Part shown: positions 45,046-57,945 of the stretch, one piece after another
Position numbering within the stretch: position 1 is the first letter of the stretch
Layout: the number at the start of each line of letters is the position of its first letter
NCBI GenBank assembly: GCA_009602735.1
Contig: WELA01009535.1
Coordinates: 225,190-289,189 of the forward strand
Direction: 5' to 3'
Length of the DNA stretch: 64,000 nucleotides
From: Mesotaenium endlicherianum
Taxonomy: Eukaryota; Streptophyta; Zygnematophyceae; Zygnematales; Mesotaeniaceae
The notes under the pieces: model-generated
Database searches by the model: none
Seen by the model: the letters and a program-made list of their open reading frames with translations, nothing else
Told to the model about the DNA's origin: nothing
Made by a program: the position numbers and the translations under genes

Positions 45046-48000
45046 TTATGGAGGGACTCCAGCGGCCCGAAGGTGGAACCGTGTCAACGCCCCTTTGGCA
45101 TTGGTCAAGTGGTCCTTAAACTCCCAAGTGTCCCCAGAGGCATCGTAACCCTTCCATCGAATGAGGTATTTCATGACATATTTAGACGATCGACGGACCG
45201 AGCGAGCGTCTAAAATCTCATCGACCTCATATTCCTCAGGGTCGCCGTCCCGGACAGCGGGGACCGGTCCCGGTTGGACAGGGAACCGACCTGTGAACAG
45301 TGTATCACCTTTGATGTACGGTTCCAGGAAGGAGACATTAAAGACCGGGTGCCCCTTGTATTCAGCTGACATGTTCAGTTTGTAAGCATTCTGACCGACA
45401 CGACGGACCACCGAATATGGACCGACCCAGACAGGGCCAAGCTTTTTCTTGACCACACCAGGGAGGTACAGGTGCTGAGAATGCAGTTTGACTAAATCCC
45501 CCTTGGAAAATGTCAGTTCCCGACGGTGTTGATTAGCGTATTTTTGTTGGTTTTCTTGGGCCGTGTGCAAGTTTCGTTGGACTTCTGACAGGGTGTCAGC
45601 AAACTCCTGAGTTAACTGGAGGGAGACCGGGTTGTCAATCCCTTCAGGGTGAGTTAAAGATTCCCCTAGCACATCTAGAGGAGACTTAGGGACTCTACCC
45701 AGGCTGAGTTCAAAAGGAGTTTTGCCCGTTGACGCGTGCACCGCACTGTTGACCGCAAACTGAATTTGAGGCAACAGGTCATCCCAATTATCTTGTTTTT
45801 GGTTAATATATGCTCTCAGCACCTCCTGCAGAACTCGGTTAGTTCTTTCAGTCTGCCCATCAGTCTGAGGGTGGTTTGCTGTGCTGAGCAGCTGTTTGAC
45901 TCCCATTAACCCCATTAAAGCTCTCCAGAACTTAGAGGTGAATTTTGAGTCTCTGTCTGAGATGATATTAGAAGGGAGCCCATGTTGGCATACTACATGG
46001 TTGTAAAACTGTCTCGCTGTTTCGAGTGCAGTCACTTTGACAGTTGTGGGGATAAAAATGACCATTTTTGTCAGTTTATCCACGACTACCAGTATTGAAT
46101 CATGCCCGTTGGCAGTTCTTGGTAGTGAGACCACCCAGTCCATGGATATAGTTTCCCAGCGTCCCGCTGGGATGGGTAGCGGTTGCAAGAGACCTCCGGG
46201 TGGTGTGTGCCGAGACTTATTTCTCTGACACTGGTCACAGGACTTGACATATTTCAAGACCTCCCGGGGTAACCCCTCCCAATGATAATGTTTTGCCAGT
46301 TTGCCAACAGTTTTGGCCTGCCCCAAATGTCCACCCAGGAGACTGTCATGAGCTTGACTCAGTAAGAGAGACCTTATTTCCAAATTATTAGGAATGACCA
46401 GCTTCAGCCTGCCTGAAGTGGTTTCAGTCACCCAGACCCCTCCCTTGAGCTTATACCCGAGTGCGGTAGCACGACACATACCAGTAGTGGGGCTGGGCTC
46501 AAATGTTGGGTCAGAAAGGTAGGCTTTCCTAAGTTGTTCAAGGAAGGACTTTTTCACCTTTAGTGAAGTGAGTGCACACAGGACTTTATCTACAGTATGC
46601 TGACTAAAGTTCCTTTCTTGCAAGTCAGGTCTTCTAGAGAGTGCATCAGCAGGATTCAACTTCCCTGGTTTGTAGTCGATCTGGACTTGGAACTGCTCCA
46701 GCATCTGGCTCCAGCGGTTCTCCCTCCTCGACAGCTTGGACTTCTTCTGAAAGTGGGTCAGAGCTAGATGATCTGTAATCACCTTAAAAGCTTTACCATG
46801 TAAGTATGCTCTCCACTGTTTGAGTACATGAATGATAGCTAGCAGCTCTTTATCATGCACTGAGTAATTAATCTCCGCTGGATTAAATTTCATAGACTCA
46901 TACAACACAGGATGCCACTCCTGCCGTACCTTACCATCCTTTGTGGTTTTGTCAGCAGGCTGCAACAAAATAGCACCCATGGCAAAATCAGAGGCATCAG
47001 TAACCACCTGCACCGGTTTGCTGGGGTCATACACGGCTAGCACTGGGGCAGAACAAAGGGCATCTTTAAGGGTCTGGAAGGCAGCCTGCTGCTCTTCCCC
47101 CCACACATACCCGATGTCTTTCTTAGTAAGGTCAGTCAGTTTACTGGCCTTTGTGGAATAATTCTCAATAAATCTCCTATAGTAGTTAGCCAACCCGAGG
47201 AAGGATCTAACTTCAGAGACAGACTGTGGTACTGGCCAGTCCCTTATGGTCTGGACTTTCTTAGGATCCACACTGATGCCCTCTTTACTGACAACGTGGC
47301 CTAAGAATTCAATACTTTCCTTAAAGAAATCACACTTGCTCATTTTAGCATACAAGTGATTTTTCCGCAGAGTGTCCAGCACTTTCTTTAAGTGTTCAGT
47401 GTGCTGAGCTTCATCTTTAGAGAAAATTAAAATATCATCCAGGAAAACTTGCACAAACTTATCCAAATAAGGTCTGAAAATGTCATTCATAGCACCCATA
47501 AAGGTAGCAGGAGCATTAGTCAGTCCAAATGGCATCACGTTGAACTCATAGTGTCCATAACGTGTGCGGAAAGCAGTCTTGTGTTCATCCCCCTCAGCAA
47601 TTCTGATTTGATGATAACCACTCTTGAGATCTATCTTACTGAACACCTTAGCGCCAGACAGGGTATCAAGCAAGTCCTCGATTCTGGGTAAAGCATACTT
47701 GTTCTTTACTGTAATTCTGTTCAGGGCTCTGTAATCCACACACATCCGCATACTGCCATCCTTTTTCTTAACAAATAGGATAGGTGCGCCGTACGGTGAT
47801 TTACTGGGAGAAATGTAACCATTTTCCTCCAGCTCTGCAATCTGTGTTTTCAACTCCTCACTCTCCAAATAAGACAAGCCATACGTGCGTTGCCAGGGTG
47901 GCTGGCTACCAGGTAATAAATCAATCCTATGATCTACTTCCCGCTTAGGGGGTAGTCCTGGAGGCATATTAAACACATCCGTGTACTGAGCAACAATGTT

Positions 48001-48762
48001 TGCAGCAGTAGGGTGTTCCGGAGGGTGTACCTTTTTCTCAACCACTTCTTCAGGTTGAGGAGGTACCTCTCTTAGCAGCAGACAGAACATTCTGTCTTCC
48101 TTCTGGTTCCAGCTTTTGACGAACTCCATTGCATTCAGCAACTTGCATCCTTCTGGAAGCCTCTTCTTTTCCTTCATTTGCCATCCACACAGGACAAGAG
48201 GAAGAGCACTGGTGGGTGCCAAGTCAGTCTGCCCATCACTGGCTCCTCTCACTTTAACTGTACCTCTGCTCCAACACACTTCAGCTTGATGTCTATTAAG
48301 CCAGGACCTGCCTAGCACGAGATCATAAAAGCCAGTGTTGAGTACCTCAAATGTAAGCGTTTCAGTTAGAACTGCAATGCCAGAACCTAACTGGACCTCA
48401 ATAGGCTTGGTTATAACTCCTCCCGGGATACTTGAGGCATCTCCAAGGAATATTTTTCTATTCCCTTGGGTGACAGTAGGCAGCCTTAGCCGCTTAACTA
48501 AGTCCTTGTGGATAAAAGTATGTGACGCCCCTCCGTCAACAAATGCCCTCACCTTCCTACCTGCAATCATGCAATGCAGTAGGATAGGGGGGACTGTCTT
48601 TTCCTGACTTTCGCATTGTTCTCCTGACGTAGCAAAGAAATGTTGGACATCAGGTGGAACAAGAGCATCCAGAGTGTGCACTCTCTGGACGTCTATATTG
48701 CTGATGGTCTCCTTTATCTGGTTGTCAGGCATGCATAGTGAATCCAGTTCAGCAGGACCCAT
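45046..48762 (-). mobile_element. pol of the whole family-E element (protease-RT-RNase H-integrase-chromodomain)
   Basis: A long open frame of about 1238 residues. The aspartic protease has [14 protein letters not shown] (near 48540). RT has [24 protein letters not shown] and FLDDILIFS (about 47850-47280). RNase H has [14 protein letters not shown] and [11 protein letters not shown] (about 47050-46700). The integrase has a zinc segment with [11 protein letters not shown] and a core with SDRDSKFTS and [13 protein letters not shown] (about 46360-45500). A C-terminal chromodomain ([20 protein letters not shown], then [15 protein letters not shown]; about 45250-45070) marks it as a chromovirus. 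Chromodomains bind methylated histone tails and steer integration. gag lies just upstream in a different reading frame, common in this group. Confidence 0.92.
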
Positions 48763-48830
48763 AATACCTGCTACGAGGGCAGCTAGTGACGACTCACTAT
48801 CTCTAGCATCCTCACAGTCAGTAGACTGGA

Positions 48831-50309
48831 TTACTGACTGTTGCTGTCTTTTAAAGGCTGGTCTTTTCTCTCGACCTTAGGCAGGTGCTTGACCGGACAC
48901 TGTTCTCTGTAGTGGCCTTTCTGCTGACAATGGTAGCAAGTAGATTTTGCTGAGGCTGGTCTCGGCTTAGTCCTACCACCACCCCTTCCATAGCCACCTC
49001 GAGAGGGACCACCTCTACCTCTAGACTGAATAGCATTGTACTCATACTCATATTCATCACCCTGATTATCCTCAGCCTGGTCTCCTTCAACTGCATTGTA
49101 GGAACCGTGGGGCTTTTTGACAATCTTAGACACCAAAGCGTTACTCTGGCGCTTGTGATTGAACTGCTGCTGATCCCAGGCGTCAGCATCCTGGATCAAG
49201 TCAGCCAGTTTCTCATACTTTTTCTCAGCAAAATGACCAGAGACCTCGGATTTCAAGCCATACCTGAAGTATGCTATCCTATACCGTTCTGGCAAATCAG
49301 GCTGCTTCATCATGTTCTCTTGGAACTTTTGAGCAAACTCAGCAACTGAAGTGGTCTGCTTCAGTGTCAGGGAGATCATCGCATAGATAGCTTTCTCCTG
49401 CTGGTTGATGACATCAAACTTCTCATGCAACTTCTCGACAAACTCTACCCACGTAGGGTCACCGAGTTGCCGAGCCTTACGCTCTTCCTTCCAGTAAAGC
49501 CACCAGTCTGCGGCACTGCCTTTCAGTAGCGCACCGGTGTGCCTGACCTTCTCGTAATCTTGCAGTTCTGGGTAGTTCTCCAGCCACTGCTCAACATCCG
49601 CGAGAAACTTGATCAGGTAATATTTTCTGTTTCCCTCAGGATCATAGTCCTGGGGAGGTTTCGGCTTGGGCTTACTAGGCCCTCGGCCACCACCACTAGT
49701 GGTGTGAGACCCCAGTTGGTCTCTGTCCCGGAGTAGGGACATTATGATTCTTTTGTCCTCCTGCTGGGACTGATACATGGTCGCCATTTGCGACTGCATC
49801 TGAACGAACAATGCTCCCAAGTCTACATTTTGGGGTGGTAGATTAGCAAATGCAGCAGCAGCATTGGCATCTACTCGCTGAGTAGTGTCCTCAACAATCC
49901 CTCTTGCTCCTGCAGCAGCAATTCCTGCCGCATTCAGCCGGTCACGTATTTGACCTAGGGGTACATTGAGTTGTACGGCAGGAGGTGGGTTCAGAACATT
50001 GGCCCTTGATGCCATAAGTTCTTCAACAGTGCGCTCGTCAGCTGGCTGTCCTTCCCTCCTTTGTATATCTTCAGCGGCCTTTGCTACTTGTTCAGCTTCT
50101 AGTCTGGCTATCTCCTCCTCAGCTTGCTGAGCTGCGACTGAGGCAATAGCAGCTGCCTCATCTGCAGCCTCCCTAGCTGCAGTATCCGCTACTGCTTCCG
50201 AATAGGTACGGTTTCCCGCTACATGGCTTTCCGCCTGGTTTTCGACATTCTCGTTATCCTGGTTCTCCATGTCTCGGGAGTTGCTAGTTTGAGACCTTGT
50301 CCTTACCAT
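48831..50309 (-). mobile_element. gag of the whole family-E element
   Basis: A protein of about 492 residues starting MVRTRSQTSN, with an Ala/Glu-rich helical N-terminal part, a central capsid-like region (VEQWLENYPELQDYEKV, VEFVEKLHEKFDV, SLTLKQTTSVAEFAQKF), and one CCHC zinc knuckle, CYHCQQKGHYREQC (about 48900-48941), after an RGRGG stretch. This is the normal layout of Ty3-type Gag, which forms the particle and packages RNA. Confidence 0.9.
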
Positions 50310-50330
50310 ACAAAGAAGACTGTGATAACT

Positions 50331-50342
50331 GCTCCGATACCA
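50331..50342 (-). promoter_or_regulatory. tRNA primer-binding site of the whole family-E element
   Basis: One base after the 5' LTR, in element sense, is TGGTATCGGAGC. It differs by one base from the TGGTATCAGAGC that plant Ty3 and Ty1 elements use to prime from initiator tRNA-Met. The same site lies at 54904-54915 beside the LTR at 54917. Confidence 0.85.
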
Positions 50343-50343
50343 C

Positions 50344-51122
50344 TGAAATGAATCGACTTACCAAATAGGCGATTAACAATTAATAAAGATCTTTATATCA
50401 GCAAGTAATCTTTATGGTATTTCCGTTAACTAGTTAAACGGCAAAGGACAATACACTAGCAGGGAATAATACTCGTAAGTCAAATGCGAGTAAACTAGCA
50501 TCAGTAATGCAAATCAGTAAACTCATACTCATAAGCAGGTTAGAAGACAGTGCGTATCAATGGTTTCTCGCCTTGGATTCAGATCTCTCTCAGTAAGCTG
50601 TACAAGAGAGTTGGCCTCGTTTCCGAATGCCGAACTCGAGAGCAATGCCTAGCATATGTACATGGAATGAGTTTACTGTTCAACGGTCAGTGCGATGGCA
50701 CCGCCTACCCGGGAGTTAACCACGTTGGTAGGACCTCGGTTAACCAAATCCACCGCCATCTCCCATCATCCCGAATAGCCATCCATCATGGGGATGTCAT
50801 CTGGCCATTCATCTAGCAGGTGGTACTTAGATGCATATCAAGGCAGTTCGCTGCTACCGAGCACGGAAGTCAGCTGGCTGTCAAAGAATGNNNNNNNNNN
50901 NNNNNNNNNNNNNNNNNNNNNNNNNNNNNNNNNNNNNNNNNNNNNNNNNNNNNNNNNNNNNNNNNNNNNNNNNNNNNNNNNNNNNNNTTATGTAAAGTCC
51001 AGCAGACTGATTATTAACTAAAGTTCAGCAGACTGACTACTAACTAAAGTTGAGCAGGCTGAACTAAATTAACTATTACATTTAAATGAATATTATATCT
51101 ACTAATATACTGATTCATTACA
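50344..51122 (-). repeat. 5' LTR of the whole family-E element (contains an assembly gap)
   Basis: It is bounded by TGAAATGAATCGAC and ATTCATTACA (plus-strand view). It contains a run of 97 N (50891-50987). Right of the gap it carries three units of the GCTG tandem repeat, one more than the 3' LTR. Confidence 0.88.
50891..50987. other. Assembly gap (97 N)
   Basis: A run of N inside an LTR, a typical place for assemblers to fail because near-identical copies lie within 10 kb. Confidence 0.98.
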
Positions 51123-54100
51123 GAGGCCGGGTTGTCAATCCCTTCAGGGTGAGTTAAAGATTCCCCTAGCACATCTCGAGGAGACTTAGGGACTCTACCC
51201 AGGCTAAGTTCAAAAGGAGTCTTGCCCGTTGACGTGTGCACCGCACTGTTGACCGCAAACTGAATTTGAGGCAACAGGTCATCCCAATTATCTTGTTTTT
51301 GGTTAATATATGCTCTCAGCACCTCCTACAGAACTCGGTTAGTTCTTTCAGTCTGCCCATCAGTCTGAGGGTGGTTTGCTGTGCTGAGCAGCTGTTTGAC
51401 TCCCATTAACCCCATTAAAGCTCTCCAGAACTTAGAGGTGAATTTTGAGTCTCTGTCTGAGATGATATTAGAAGGGAGCCCATGTTGGCATACTACATGG
51501 TTGTAAAACTGTCTCGCTGTTTCGAGTGCAGTCACTTTGACAGTTGTGGGGATAAAAATGACCTTTGTGGTTTTGTCATCCACGACTACCAGTATTGAAT
51601 CATGCCCGTTGGCAGTTCTTGGTAGTGAGACCACCCAGTCCATGGATATAGTTTCCCAGCGTCCCGCTGGGATGGGTAGCGGTTGCAAGAGACCTCCGGG
51701 TGGTGTGTGCCGAGACTTATTTCTCTGACACTGGTCACAGGACTTGACATATTTCAAGACCTCCCGGGGTAACCCCTCCCAATGATAATGTTTTGCCAGT
51801 TTGCCAACAGTTTTGGCCTGCCCCAAATGTCCACCCAGGAGACTGTCATGAGCTTGACTCAGTAAGAGAGACCTTATTTCCAAATTATTAGGAATGACCA
51901 GCTTCAGCCTGCCTGAAGTGGTTTCAGTCACCCAGACCCCTCCCTTGAGCTTATACCCGAGTGCGGTAGCACGACACATACCAGTAGTGGGGCTGGGCTC
52001 AAATGTTGGGTCAGAAAGGTAGGCTTTCCTAAGTTGTTCAAGGAAGGACTTTTTCACCTTTAGTGAAGTGAGTGCACACAGGACTTTATCTACAGTATGC
52101 TGACTAAAGTTCCTTTCTTGCAAGTCAGGTCTTCTAGAGAGTGCATCAGCAGGATTCAACTTCCCTGGTTTGTAGTCGATCTGGACTTGGAACTGCTCCA
52201 GCATCTGGCTCCAGCGGTTCTCCCTCCTCGACAGCTTGGACTTCTTCTGAAAGTGGGTCAGAGCTAGATGATCTGTAATCACCTTAAAAGCTTTACCATG
52301 TAAGTATGCTCTCCACTGTTTGAGTACATGAATGATAGCTAGCAGCTCTTTATCATGCACTGAGTAATTAATCTCCGCTGGATTAAATTTCATAGACTCA
52401 TACAACACAGGATGCCACTCCTGCCGTACCTTACCATCCTTTGTGGTTTTGTCAGCAGGCTGCAACAAAATAGCACCCATGGCAAAGTCAGAGGCATCAG
52501 TGACCACTTGCACGGGTTTGCTGGGGTCATACACGGCTAGCACTGGGGCAGAACAAAGGGCATCTTTAAGGGTCTGGAAGGCAGCCTGTTGCTCTTCCCC
52601 CCACACATACCCTGTTCTTTCTTAGTAAGGTCAGTCAATTTACTGGCCTTTGTGGAATAATTCTTAATAAATCTCCTATAGTAGTTAGCCTACCCGAGGA
52701 AGGATCTAACTTCAGAGACAGACTGTGGTACTGGCCAGTCCCTTATGGTCTGGACTTTCTTAGGGTCCACACTGATGCCCTCTTTACTAACAACATGGCC
52801 TAAGAATTCAATACTTTCCTTAAAGAAATCACACTTGCTCATTTCAGCATATAAGTGATTCTTCCTCAGAGTGTCCCGGACAGTCTTTAAGTGTTCAGTG
52901 TGCTGAGCTTCATTTTTAGAGAAAATAAAAATATCATCCAGGAAAACTTGCACAAACTTATCCAAATAAGGTCTGAAAATGTCATTCATAGCACCCATGA
53001 AGGTAGCAGGAGCATTAGTCAGTCCAAATGGCATCACGTTGAACTCATAGTGTCCATAACGTGTGCGGAAGGCAGTTTTGTGTTCATCCCCCTCAGCAAT
53101 TCTGATTTGATGATAACCACTCTTGAGATCTATCTTACTGAACACCTTAGCGCCAGACAGGGTATCAAGCAAGTCCTCGATTCTGGGTAAAGCATACTTG
53201 TTCTTTACTGTAATTCTGTTCAGGGCTCTGTAATCCACACACATCCGCATACTGCCATCCTTTTTCTTAACAAATAGGATGGGTGCGCCATAAGGTGATT
53301 GACTGGGAGAAATGTAACCATTTTTCTCAAGCTCTGCAATCTGTGTTTTCAACTCCTCGCTCTCCACATAAGACAAGCCATAAGTGCGTTGCCAAGGTGG
53401 CTGACTCCCAGGTAATAGATCAATCCTATGATCTACTTCCCTCTTAGGGGGTAGTCCTGGAGGCATATTAAATACATCCGTGTACTGAGCAACAATTTTT
53501 GCAGCAGTAGGGTGCTCCGGAGGGCTTACCTTTTTCTCAACCACTTCTTCAGGTTGAGGAGGTACCTCTCTTAGCAGCAGACAGAACATTCTGTCCTCCT
53601 TCTGGTTCCAGCTTTTGACGAACTCCATTGCATTCAGCAACTTGCATCCTTCTGGAAGCCTCTTCTTTTCCTTCATTTGCCATCCACACAGGACAAGAGG
53701 AAGAGCACTGGTGGGTGCCAAGTCAGTCTGCCCATCACTGGCTCCTCTCACTTTAACTGTACCTCTGCTCCAACACACTTCAGCTTGATGTCTATTAAGC
53801 CAGGACCTGCCTAGCACGAGATCATAAAAGCCAGTGTTGAGTACCTCAAATGTAAGCGTTTCAGTTAGAACTGCAATGCCAGAACCTAACTGGACCTCAA
53901 TAGGCTTGGTTATAACTCCTCCCGAGATACTTGAGGCATCTCCAAGGAATATTTTTCTATTCCCTTGGGTGACAGTAGGCAGCCTTAGCCGCTTAACTAA
54001 GTCCTTGTGGATAAAAGTATGTGACGCCCCTCCGTCGACAAATGCCCTCACCTTCCTACCTGCAATCATGCAATGCAGTAGGATAGTGGGAACTGCCTTT

Positions 54101-54847
54101 CAGTAGCGCATCGGTGTGCCTGACCTTCTTGTAATCTTGCAGTTGCGGGTAGTTCTCCAGCCACTGCTCAACATCCGCGAGAAACTTGATCAGGTAATAT
54201 TTCCTGTTTCCCTCAGGATCATATTCCTGGGGAGGTTTCGGCTTGGGCTTACTAGGCCCTCGGCCACCACCACTAGTGGTGTGAGACCCCAGTTGGTCTC
54301 TGTCCCGGAGTAGGGACATTATGATTCTTTTGTCCTCCTGTTGGGACTGATACATGGTCGCCATTTGCGACTGCATCTGAACGAACAACGCTCCCAAGTC
54401 TACACTCTGGGGTGGTAGATTAGCAAATGCAGCAGCAGCATTGGCCTCTACTCGCTGAGCAGTGTCCTCAACAGTCCCTCTCGCTCCTGCAGCAGCAATT
54501 CCTGCCGCATTCAGCTGGTCACGTATTTGACCTAGGGGTACATTGAGTTGTACAGCAGGAGGTGGGTTCAAAACATTGGCCCTTGATGCCATAAGTTCTT
54601 CAACAATGCGCTCGTCAGCTGGCTGTCCTTCCCTCCTTTCTTCATCTTCAGCGGCCTTTGCTAATTGTTCAGCTTCTAGTCTGGCTCTCTCCTCCTCAGC
54701 TTGTTGTGCTGCGACTGCGGCAATAGCAGCTGCCTCATCTGCAGCCTCTCTAGCTGCAGTATTTGCCACTGCTTCAGAATAGGTACGGGTTCCCGCTACA
54801 TGGCTTTCCGCCTGGTTTTTGACATTCTCGTTATCCTGGTTCTCCAT
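51123..54847 (-). mobile_element. Family-E gag and pol pieces of the interrupted element
   Basis: In element sense these are gag (54847 leftward, Ala/Glu-rich N-terminal and capsid parts), protease, RT (FLDDIFIFS), RNase H and the integrase core, then the GAGGC site where the whole element is inserted. Sequence is nearly the same as the whole element's. Broken in several places, with gag shortened. Confidence 0.87.
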
Positions 54848-54903
54848 GTCTCGTTGCTAGTTTGAGACCTTGTCCTTACCATACAAAGAAGACTGTGATA
54901 ATT

Positions 54904-54915
54904 GCTCCGATACCA
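54904..54915 (-). promoter_or_regulatory. tRNA primer-binding site of the interrupted family-E element
   Basis: In element sense TGGTATCGGAGC follows the LTR at 54917-55637, identical to the site of the whole element. It identifies that LTR as a 5' LTR. Confidence 0.82.
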
Positions 54916-54916
54916 C

Positions 54917-55637
54917 TGAAATGAATCGACTTACCAAATAGGCGATTAACAATTAATAAAGATCTTCATATCAGCAAGTAATCTTTATGGTATTTCCCGT
55001 TAACTGAATAAACGGCAAAGGACAACACACTCGCAGTGAATAATACTCGTAAGTCAAATGCGAGTGAACTAGCATCAATAATGCAAATTAGTAAACTCAT
55101 TCATAAGCAAGGTTAGAAGACAGTGCGTATCAATGGCTTCTCGCCTTGGATTCGGATCTCTCTCGGTAAGCTGTACAAGAGAGTTGGCCTCGTTTCCGAA
55201 TGCCGAACTCGAGAGTAATGCCTAGCATATGTACATGGAATGAGTTTACTGTTCAACGGTCAGTGCGATGGCACCGCCTACCCGGGAGTTAACCACGTTG
55301 GTAGGACCTCGGTTAACCAAATCCACCGCCATCTCCCATCATCCCGAATCGCCATCCATCATAGGGATGTCATCTGGCCATTCATCTAGCATATCGTACT
55401 TAGATGCATATCGAGGCAGTTCGATGCTACCGAGTACGGAAGTCAGCTGGCTGTCAAAGAATGTGTCAGCAAGCTGACTTATATGGACTTCAGCTTGCTG
55501 CTTCCAGCTGAGTCATCAAACTGGTATTAAATATTAAGTCCAGCAGACTGATTAATAACTAAAGTTCAGTAGGCTGAACTTAGATAACTATTATATTTAA
55601 ATGAGTATTATATCTACTAATATACTGATTCATTACA
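54917..55637 (-). repeat. Family-E 5' LTR, right end of the nest
   Basis: 721 bp, with ends TGAAATGAATCGAC and ATTCATTACA. It is followed by GAAAT (55638-55642), which matches the left flank of the LTR at 31340. Confidence 0.9.
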
Positions 55638-56216
55638 GAAATTTACAGAAGTGAAAATTGATAAGAAACAAAAAAGTTATGCCTATTTATAATTTTCTGC
55701 CTAAGTGCTCCTCCCTAGGAGGAAGCTACTGATTTTTCTAAGTGTTTGTCAAATCGTCCCTTCCTGAATGTTTGTGAGTAAGCCAGATCAGTCTAATCTG
55801 ACGTGTCGGGCCAAATTGACGTCCACATACATGCATCGACATTACTAGAATATTCTATCTTAGACGCGCTAGGCTAAACGAAAACTTCCAGGTAGATCGA
55901 CCTAGTCGGCAGTCCGCGTCAGCCGAACTTACGTGAAGGTTCCAGTTCATTCTAACGGGCGAGATCGCTCGACACTGTCGGTCAATCCGACGGTTGCGCT
56001 CACCGCGAATTAAGGACATTCGTCAATCAATCTCAAAACTAATTAAACTTCGGAAATCCATAACTCTCTCAATACTTGACCAAATTCAATGAACTTTATA
56101 TCAAGATGATCACAAAAATGCATCCTACACTACTATACAATCAAAACATACTTTCATGAAACTCAAAAATGCACTTTATAAACCTATGACCTTATATCAC
56201 CCCCCACCTTATATCA
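55638..56216 (-). mobile_element. Family B element 1: remainder of its 3' LTR
   Basis: It matches 62150-62706 within the complete family-B LTR and continues the piece at 31150-31339. The inner end (TGATATAAGG in element sense) appears twice, 17 bases apart (ending at 56199 and 56216), next to a G-rich purine tract. Confidence 0.85.
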
Positions 56217-57223
56217 CCCCCCTCCTCAAGATGCGACGTCCTCGACGCATTCTGCAGATAACGTCTCAACTTACTCTTACAATGAGTCAAGTTGGCCTCT
56301 AGCTCCCATGTGTTGTCGTCCGCAGGGTAGCCTTTCCACTTGACCAGATACTCTTGGACAAAACGTTGACCTCGCTTGACTCGTCGAGCGCCGACAATCG
56401 CCTCCACTTCATACTCCATCATCGATCTCGATCGGTGGTGGCGGTGTAGGTGGTCGTCCTGGACGTCCTTCATTTGGGTCAACGTATGGCCGCAAATAAC
56501 TGACATGGAACACATCATGGATACGCCAGACTAAAGGAAGTTCCAACTTGTAGGCCACTGGATTCACCTGCTTGAGCACTACAAAGGGACTTGTAAACCG
56601 TGCCCGCAATTTCCTCTTGCCTGTGAAAGGTAGATTCTCTCTGGACAAGAGTACTTTGTCGCCCAAATAGAATGTCACTTCCCTCCTGTGCTTGTTAGCA
56701 TGCTTGACCTGCTCTTCCTTAGCATGCTTGACCTGCTCTTCCTGTGCCTTCCAAATACACGTCTTTGCCATATCCCAAGTCTTGGCCATCTGCTCCATAA
56801 AAGCTTGTGTAGTAGGTTCCTGAGTCTCCTTGGCCTTCTCCAACAAGATGTTCCCTGGATGATATACTTCTCGCACATAAACCATAGCGAATGGTGACTG
56901 CTTGGTGGATCCCTGCATGCTGTTGTTGTAGGCAAACTCCAACCCTGGTAGCTTCTTGTCCCACTCTGAAGGGTCTTCCATAGTGAAACTCCTGAGCACC
57001 TCTTGCAGAGTTCTGTTGAGCCTCTCACTCTGCCCGTCTGTCTGAGGGTGATAGGAAGTGCTCATACTCAGCTTGGTCCCCATCAAAGTAAACAATGACC
57101 GCCAAAAGTTGCTAGTGAACCTTGGATCCCGGTCTGAAACAATCACCTTTGGCAACCCATGTAGCCTGAAAATATGATCAAAGAATAGCCGTGCCACATC
57201 CGCTGCCGTACAAGTCTCNCAAG
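56217..57223 (-). mobile_element. Family B element 1: integrase and chromodomain part of pol
   Basis: It encodes the integrase core (VSDRDPRFTSNFWRSL, SYHPQTDGQSERLNR), its C-terminal part (FHVSYLRPYVD) and a chromodomain (LVKWKGYPADDNTWE). It is cut at 57223 by a family-E insertion and resumes at 61442. A 24-base coding duplication (EEQVKHAK twice) sets it apart from B element 2. Broken. Confidence 0.87.
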
Positions 57224-57945
57224 TGTAATGAATCAGTATACTGGTTAACATAACATTCATTTAAATAATATAGTTAAATAAGTTCAGCCTGCTGAACTCT
57301 AGTTAACTATCAGTCTGCTGGACTTTATACTTAGTATCAGTCTAATGACTCAGGCCGGAAGTAGCAGGCTGAGATCACCTTAAGTCAGCTTGCTGACACA
57401 TTCTTTGACAGCCAGCTGACTTCCGTACTCGGGAGCAGCGAACTGCCTCGATATGCACCTAAGTGTGGTATGCTAGATGAATGGCCAGATGACATCCCTA
57501 TAATGGATGGCGATTCGGGATGATGGAAGATGGCGGTGGATTTGGTTAACCGAGGTCCTACCAACGTGGTTAACTACCGGGTAGGCGGTGCCATCGCACT
57601 GACCGTTGAACAGTAAACTCATTCCATGTACATATGCTAGGCATTGCTCTCGAGTTCGGCATTCGGAAACGAGGCCAACTCTCTTGTACAGCTTACCAAG
57701 AGAGATCCGAATCCAAGGCGAGAAGCCATTGATACGCACTGTCTTCTAACCTTGCTTATGTATGAGTTTACTGATTCGCATTATTGATGCTAGTTTACTC
57801 GCATTTGACTGACGAGTATTATTCACTGCTAGTGTGTTGTCCTTTGCCGTTAAACCAGTTAACGGAAAATACCATAAAGATTACTTGCTGATATAAAGAT
57901 CTTTATTAATTGTTAATCGCCTATTTGGTAAGTCGATTCATTTCA

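Larger units (their letters stand above)
42268..51122 (-). mobile_element. Whole-looking family-E Ty3/chromovirus element with a third gene
   Basis: Order on the minus strand: 5' LTR (50344-51122), tRNA primer site (50331-50342), gag, pol (protease, RT, RNase H, integrase, chromodomain), spacer, third gene, purine tract, 3' LTR (42268-42988). The flanks are GAGGC on both sides (42263-42267 and 51123-51127), a clean five-base target duplication inside the pol of another family-E copy. All three genes are long and open, so it looks whole apart from a 97-base assembly gap in the 5' LTR. The LTRs are nearly alike by eye, so it is young relative to its surroundings. Confidence 0.92.
31340..55637 (-). 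mobile_element. Family-E retrotransposon nest with GAAAT target duplication
   Basis: The two outermost LTRs (31340-32109 and 54917-55637, both minus-oriented) are flanked by the same five bases, GAAAT (31335-31339 and 55638-55642). The whole 24.3 kb therefore occupies one insertion site in a family-B LTR. Inside are at least one whole-looking element, a solo LTR, and rearranged or shortened family-E pieces in both orientations. Family E is a chromodomain-bearing Ty3 element with a third gene after pol. Confidence 0.8.
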
